Positions 38,306 to 42,877 of a stretch of DNA of 42,877 bases are shown piece by piece. The position numbers and the translations under genes were made by a program. The notes beneath the pieces were generated by a model. It saw only the letters and a program-made list of their open reading frames with translations. It searched no databases and was not told the origin of the DNA. Origin of the DNA: Chloroflexota bacterium (lineage in GTDB: Bacteria > Chloroflexota > Dehalococcoidia > Lucifugimonadales > Lucifugimonadaceae); NCBI GenBank assembly GCA_002730795.1, contig PCAX01000063.1, positions 1-42,877 of the forward strand, written 5' to 3'. Every line of letters starts with the position of its first letter. The stretch's first letter is position 1.

Positions 38306-38343
38306 TTTGTTTACTCCTATAATTTTGTTAGTTCAATTATTAA

Positions 38344-38871
38344 TTACGACTGTGTTTGTTGTTTTTCAATATGATTTTTTAACACCGATGATAGTGCTCT
38401 TATTGGTCCCCCCATAACTGTTACTAAAGAAACTATTGGGCTATTCAAAGATCCAATCATTTTAGATAACAGCTCATCCTTTGCCGGAATTTTAGCTAAT
38501 TTGTTTACTTGATCAGAATTTAAAATATTTCCTTCAAACCAACCACCTATCACCCGTACCGGTAGTGAATTATCTTCGGCATGTTTTACGAGTGCTTTAG
38601 CCGCCAATGCACTATCTGAATTCGTGGTCAAAAACCCTATAGGTCCATCAATAAAAGTTTTTATTTCTGGTTTACCACAATCATCCGCGGCAATTCTTGC
38701 AAAGGTATTTTTAACAATCTTAAATTGTGCGTCACTACGTTTAATCGTTTTCCTTAGTTCTCCCATATCAGAGACATCGATACCACGATATTCGGCAGCT
38801 ACGATTAGAGAAGACGAGGCAAAGAGCTCCGACATTTCTCTGACTGTCTTCTGTCCTCTTTCGGTCGGCAT
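38344..38871 (-). CDS. rplJ: 50S ribosomal protein L10
   Basis: EYRGIDVSDMGELRKTIKRSDAQFKIVKNTFARIAA; syntenic with rplL/rplA. Confidence 0.97.
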   Translation of the reverse strand: MPTERGQKTVREMSELFASSSLIVAAEYRGIDVSDMGELRKTIKRSDAQFKIVKNTFARIAADDCGKPEIKTFIDGPIGFLTTNSDSALAAKALVKHAEDNSLPVRVIGGWFEGNILNSDQVNKLAKIPAKDELLSKMIGSLNSPIVSLVTVMGGPIRALSSVLKNHIEKQQTQS

Positions 38872-38879
38872 TTAAACTC

Positions 38880-39025
38880 CTAGTTTCAGAATATCAATCT
38901 AATAAAAAAACCCCGGGACTTTTCCGAGGTTCTCACAATGGGTCAACAGGGACATTAACTTCCATGGCGGCCTCGGCAGGCTAAAAAAATTAATCCCAAT
39001 GGGAACCTACTGTCTCGGACCTATA
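38880..39025 (-). promoter_or_regulatory. Ribosomal protein L10 leader-like region upstream of rplJ
   Basis: Minus strand GGTCCGAGACAGTAGGTTCCCATTGGG resembles the L10-leader core; ends in a terminator-like hairpin before rplJ. Confidence 0.7.
38904..38931 (-). terminator. Intrinsic terminator/attenuator hairpin in the rplJ leader
   Basis: AACCTCGG-aaaagtc-CCGGGGTT followed by a T7 run on the minus strand. Confidence 0.75.
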
Positions 39026-39079
39026 AATTATTCTTGCTGGTCTAATTCTACATAATCATCAATAAACCTTGTTAGCTTA

Positions 39080-39796
39080 TTATGATTCTTTGACTCCAAT
39101 TTTTTCCATTTCCTGCAAATCCAACTTTATGCCTGGACCCATCGTTGTACAAATCGTAGCCGATTTAATGAATTGCCCTTTAATACCGTCCGGTTTCGAT
39201 CTCAATAATGTGTCATACACACTCGTCAGATTGTCCAAAATTTGCTCTGCGTTAAACTCTATAGTACCGATTCGTACGTGAACATTCGCCCCTTTATCCA
39301 ATTTAATCTCTGCCCTACCTTGTTTATTACTAGATATAGCAGATTCAATATTGTCTGCCTGAACAACAGTTCCGGTCCTAGGATTAGGCATTAATCCTTT
39401 CCGGCCCAAATATCGACCAAGGCGACCTATTTTTGACATTTGATCAGGTGTAGCTATTGCAACGTCAAAATCGGACCATCCGCCCTCTATTTTTTTTATT
39501 AAGTCATCGTCGACTATATAGTCAGCGCCAGCATCCTTGGCTACCCTAGCTGCATCTCCATCTGCAAAAACACAAACCTTAACATTTTTGCCCGTACCGT
39601 GCGGTAGAGGTGCAATTTCACGTATTTGTTGATCAGCATGCCTAGGATCAGCACCCGTAGCAACATGCAATTCAACAGCTTCCGGAAATGTGGAAGAGGC
39701 GTGTTCTTTAGCCTTCGTTACAGCATCTTCAGGAGAATAATAACCTAGCCCCACATCATTGATCGCTGCATTATATCTTTTACTATGTTTTGACAT
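39080..39796 (-). CDS. rplA: 50S ribosomal protein L1
   Basis: GRLGRYLGRKGLMPNPRTGTV; GTGKNVKVCVFADG. Confidence 0.98.
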   Translation of the reverse strand: MSKHSKRYNAAINDVGLGYYSPEDAVTKAKEHASSTFPEAVELHVATGADPRHADQQIREIAPLPHGTGKNVKVCVFADGDAARVAKDAGADYIVDDDLIKKIEGGWSDFDVAIATPDQMSKIGRLGRYLGRKGLMPNPRTGTVVQADNIESAISSNKQGRAEIKLDKGANVHVRIGTIEFNAEQILDNLTSVYDTLLRSKPDGIKGQFIKSATICTTMGPGIKLDLQEMEKIGVKES

Positions 39797-39838
39797 CTTG
39801 CCTCCGTTTTATATACCGTAATTCACCGAGATATGTTT

Positions 39839-40261
39839 TTATTCAATTTCAATACCCATACTTTTAGCAGAACCTGAAATGATTTTTATAGCGGCATCTA
39901 TATCAGAAGCATTTAAATCAGACATTTTCGTCTCAGCTATTTCCTTAACTTGGCGCTGAGTTATTTTCCCTATAATTTCCAGCCCGGGACTTCCTGAAGC
40001 CGATTCAACACCTGCAGCTTTTTTAATCAGGTCAGATGCCGGAGGAGTTTTTAACAACATATCAAATGAACGATCAGCGTACACAGTCAATTCTACGGGG
40101 ATTATATTACCCACTAATTCTTTGGTGCGTTCGTTATATTCCTTAACAAACTGCATTATATTCACTCCTGCCTGACCCAAAGCTGGTCCCACCGGTGGTG
40201 CAGGAGATGCCTGACCTGCCTGTAATTGCAATTTGAGAATGTTGTCTATTTTTTTTGCCAA
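39839..40261 (-). CDS. rplK: 50S ribosomal protein L11
   Basis: [36 protein letters not shown]. Confidence 0.98.
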   Translation of the reverse strand: MAKKIDNILKLQLQAGQASPAPPVGPALGQAGVNIMQFVKEYNERTKELVGNIIPVELTVYADRSFDMLLKTPPASDLIKKAAGVESASGSPGLEIIGKITQRQVKEIAETKMSDLNASDIDAAIKIISGSAKSMGIEIE

Positions 40262-40291
40262 TTAATTTAACCTCTTAACGACCTTTACCGT

Positions 40292-40858
40292 TTATGTTTT
40301 TTCCAATTGTAAGAAATCAAGTTCAACTGGAGTTTCTCGCCCAAAAAATGAAACATGAACCCTGACCTTCCCCCTATCTTCAAATACTTCATCAACTGTC
40401 CCCATAAAATCAACAAAAGGACCATCCTTAATCCTTACCCCATCACCTTCAGAAAATCCAATTTTTACATGCCGGACATCGGATTGCATTCTGTTTATTA
40501 TTCTATCAACTTCGTGTTGTTCTATTGGTATGGGCTTAGGTCGATTTTCATGTGCGTCCTCAGACGAGATAAATCCTGTAACACCTGGGGTATTACGAAC
40601 AATATACCAAGATTCATCATCCATGAACATATGTACAATTAAATAACCTGCATACATCTTTTTTTCCACTTCAACACGTTCCCCGTCTCTTATCTCCACT
40701 TCGACTTCGGTTGGAACTACGACCTCAAGAATTCTATCTTTGACATCCATCGTTTCAATCCTCTGACGTAGATTTTTCTGGACTTTATCCTCCTGTCCAG
40801 AGTACGTGTGTACTATATACCATCGGGATTGTTCCTTGGCGTTAATTTCTGAAGTCAT
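40292..40858 (-). CDS. nusG: Transcription termination/antitermination protein NusG
   Basis: RWYIVHTYSGQEDKVQKNL; YAGYLIVHMFMDDESWYIVRNTPGVTGFIS; C-terminal KOW domain. Confidence 0.98.
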   Translation of the reverse strand: MTSEINAKEQSRWYIVHTYSGQEDKVQKNLRQRIETMDVKDRILEVVVPTEVEVEIRDGERVEVEKKMYAGYLIVHMFMDDESWYIVRNTPGVTGFISSEDAHENRPKPIPIEQHEVDRIINRMQSDVRHVKIGFSEGDGVRIKDGPFVDFMGTVDEVFEDRGKVRVHVSFFGRETPVELDFLQLEKT

Positions 40859-40867
40859 GTGTTATTC

Positions 40868-41101
40868 CTATGTACCTGAAAGTAGAGCCATTAGCCTTGA
40901 AAATACATAATCCACTATACCTAAAAAGATACCAATAGTTATTGAAAGTCCCAAGACCAAAATAGTTAATCGTGTAGCTTCTTGCCTGCTGGGCCACGAC
41001 ACTTTCCGTAATTCAGCGAAAACTTCGCCAAAAAAACGGAATACAGAAAATCGATCGGATCGCCGTATGCCTCTTGATAAGGGTGTATTATTGCGGGCCA
41101 A
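40868..41101 (-). CDS. secE: Preprotein translocase subunit SecE
   Basis: FFGEVFAELRKVSWPSRQEATRLTILVLG. Confidence 0.95.
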   Translation of the reverse strand: MARNNTPLSRGIRRSDRFSVFRFFGEVFAELRKVSWPSRQEATRLTILVLGLSITIGIFLGIVDYVFSRLMALLSGT

Positions 41102-41111
41102 CTAAAATTTC

Positions 41112-41279
41112 CTATCTTCGTTCTCTAAACGTACTCCTAGTTCGGCACGTTCGGCAGTACTTACTTAGTTCAATGCGATCCGGAGTATTCCGACGGTTTT
41201 TTTCCGTATTATAACTATATTTTTTGCATTCAGTACACGTCAAAACGACCAAAGTACGAACAGCGCTTTTCTTTGCCAT
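41112..41279 (-). CDS. rpmG: 50S ribosomal protein L33 (absent from supplied ORF track, 55 aa)
   Basis: Manual translation MAKKSAVRTLVVLTCTECKKYSYNTEKNRRNTPDRIELSKYCRTCRTRSTFRERR; CxxC pairs; between tuf and secE. Confidence 0.96.
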   Translation of the reverse strand: MAKKSAVRTLVVLTCTECKKYSYNTEKNRRNTPDRIELSKYCRTCRTRSTFRERR

Positions 41280-41368
41280 TTAAGCCTTTTAAACAAACCT
41301 ACGTCTCTCTCGAGACAAATCCCTAATTTTTTTAGGTGTAAATATCCCAAATCCAAACGATAATTTAA

Positions 41369-42568
41369 TTATTCCAATACCTTTGTTACAACACCTGAAC
41401 CAACTGTTCGACCACCTTCACGTATTGCAAACCTTAGGTTTTCCTCCATAGCAACAGGATACATAAGGGACACTTCCATTTCAGTATTATCTCCAGGCAT
41501 CACCATCTCCATTCCGTCTGGTAACTTTATTTCTCCAGTTACGTCCGTAGTCCTTATATAAAACTGAGGTTTATATCCTGAGAAAAATGGAGTATGCCTT
41601 CCTCCTTCTTCTTTAGTTAAAACATAGACCTGCGCTTTAGCTTTAGTATGAGGAGCCAAAGATCCAGGCTTAGCGAGAACAGCTCCTCTCGCAACATCCT
41701 CTCTTTCAATACCCCGTACTAGGCATCCAACTGCATCTCCCGGTTGACCTTCGTCAAGAGTTTTATGAAACATTTCCACTCCTGTGACTACCGTTGATGT
41801 ATTTTGCCCAAATCCAATAATGTCAATTGTTTCCCCAGTTTTAACCACGCCTCGTTCAACTCTCCCTGTAAGTACAGTTCCCCTGCCTTTAATACTGAAA
41901 ACATCTTCAACAGGCATGAGAAACGGTTGATCAGTAGGCCTATCAGGAATAGGAATATAATCATCCACAGATTTCATAAGGTTGTGAATTGCCTCTACCC
42001 ATTTATTACTACCGTCCTCATGATTCTCCAAGGCCTCTAACGCACTTACACGAACTATTGGAATATCATCACCAGGAAAATCGTAATCAGAAAGCAGTTC
42101 CCTGATCTCGAGCTCAACCAATTCAAGCAACTCTTCATCATCCATCATATCGGACTTATTCAGTGCCACAACCAGCCTGGGTACATTAACCTGCCGCGCC
42201 AATAGAATATGCTCCCTAGTCTGCGGCATAGGACCATCTGGCGCAGCCACAACCAAGATAGCTCCATCCATTTGGGCTGCACCGGTAATCATATTTTTAA
42301 TATAATCAGCGTGCCCGGGACAATCTACGTGGGCATAATGGCGATTTTCAGTCTCATATTCAGTGTGAGTCGTCGCGATAGTTACCCCTCTTTCACGTTC
42401 TTCTGGGGCATTGTCAATCTCATCAAAACCTTTCGCAGTAACGTTTTCATTCGTTTGGGATAAAACATGAGTGATCGCCGCCGTCAAGGTGGTTTTACCA
42501 TGATCAACGTGACCAATTGTCCCTACATTTACATGTGGTTTACTACGATCAAATACTTTTTTAGCCAT
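41369..42568 (-). CDS. tuf: Elongation factor Tu
   Basis: [33 protein letters not shown]; start trimmed from 42583 to the MAKK methionine. Confidence 0.98.
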   Translation of the reverse strand: MAKKVFDRSKPHVNVGTIGHVDHGKTTLTAAITHVLSQTNENVTAKGFDEIDNAPEERERGVTIATTHTEYETENRHYAHVDCPGHADYIKNMITGAAQMDGAILVVAAPDGPMPQTREHILLARQVNVPRLVVALNKSDMMDDEELLELVELEIRELLSDYDFPGDDIPIVRVSALEALENHEDGSNKWVEAIHNLMKSVDDYIPIPDRPTDQPFLMPVEDVFSIKGRGTVLTGRVERGVVKTGETIDIIGFGQNTSTVVTGVEMFHKTLDEGQPGDAVGCLVRGIEREDVARGAVLAKPGSLAPHTKAKAQVYVLTKEEGGRHTPFFSGYKPQFYIRTTDVTGEIKLPDGMEMVMPGDNTEMEVSLMYPVAMEENLRFAIREGGRTVGSGVVTKVLE

Positions 42569-42656
42569 TTTATTCTCTTTCAAGCCTTCACAGGAATCAG
42601 TTTAAAATTTTATCTTTTCCAAGATTTACCATCTACATTCTACCTCTAAATCTAGG

Positions 42657-42731
42657 TGGAGCCCACACCGAGGATTGAACTCGGGACCTCATTCTTACCA
42701 AGAATGCGCTCTACCACTGAGCTATGTGGGC
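42657..42731 (-). tRNA. tRNA-Thr(GGT)
   Basis: Acceptor GCCCACA/TGTGGGC, anticodon loop TTGGTAA, T arm CCGAGTTCAATCCTCGG, encoded CCA. Confidence 0.95.
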
Positions 42732-42772
42732 CCGATTAACCTTCTAGAGGTAGACCACCTAAACTAAATAAA

Positions 42773-42857
42773 TGGTGCAGGGGACAGGATTCGAACCTGT
42801 GAAGCCGAGGGCGGCAGATTTACAGTCTGCTGGGTTTAACCACTCCCCAACCCCTGC
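42773..42857 (-). tRNA. tRNA-Tyr(GTA)
   Basis: Acceptor GCAGGGG/CCCCTGC, anticodon loop CTGTAAA, long class II variable arm, encoded CCA. Confidence 0.95.
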
Positions 42858-42877
42858 TGTAGTAACTATTTTAACAC

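Noticed and set aside
1-42877. CRISPR arrays, transposases, integrases, phage genes and rRNA
   Set aside because: Looked for on both strands; no supporting sequence found.

Overview
AT-rich bacterial chromosomal window whose gene content suggests a marine Chloroflexota, possibly SAR202/Dehalococcoidia-like (inference: VEK/VEV-type lipoprotein linker, CofE, several enolase-superfamily, SDR and RraA genes). No phage, transposase, CRISPR array or rRNA was seen. Contents, left to right: a structurally aberrant tRNA-Ala gene; a DUF1800/DUF1501/NHL-repeat trio; a minimal nucleotidyltransferase/HEPN pair; a mandelate-racemase-like enzyme; two OppD/OppF ATPase pairs without permeases, flanking a tRNA-Gln; a class III aminotransferase; a MOP/ANKH-like transporter; tRNA-Asn; a Ni/Co transporter; an HNH protein; a catabolic-looking block (SDRs, TPP enzyme, acetoacetate-decarboxylase-like, enolase superfamily, RraA); a Pro/Thr-linker lipoprotein; a compact operon RraA / cyclophilin-like / TenA / bicupin / SAM-methyltransferase / CrcB; MobA; a LolD + large FtsX-type ABC system; a Fe/B12-type ABC importer; a zinc-ribbon microprotein; CofE; and the tuf-rpmG-secE-nusG-rplK-rplA-rplJ-rplL block with an L10-leader-like attenuator, tRNA-Thr and tRNA-Tyr. 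Best candidates for follow-up: the rraA-cyclophilin-tenA-bicupin-MT operon with a 9-bp inverted-repeat operator candidate; the second Opp ATPase pair, in which both subunits have lost the C-terminal cysteine motif; the NT/HEPN pair with an eroded nucleotidyltransferase motif; the aberrant tRNA-Ala; and a perfect triple repeat of a Shine-Dalgarno-containing unit upstream of an SDR. All homology calls were made by eye without database searches.
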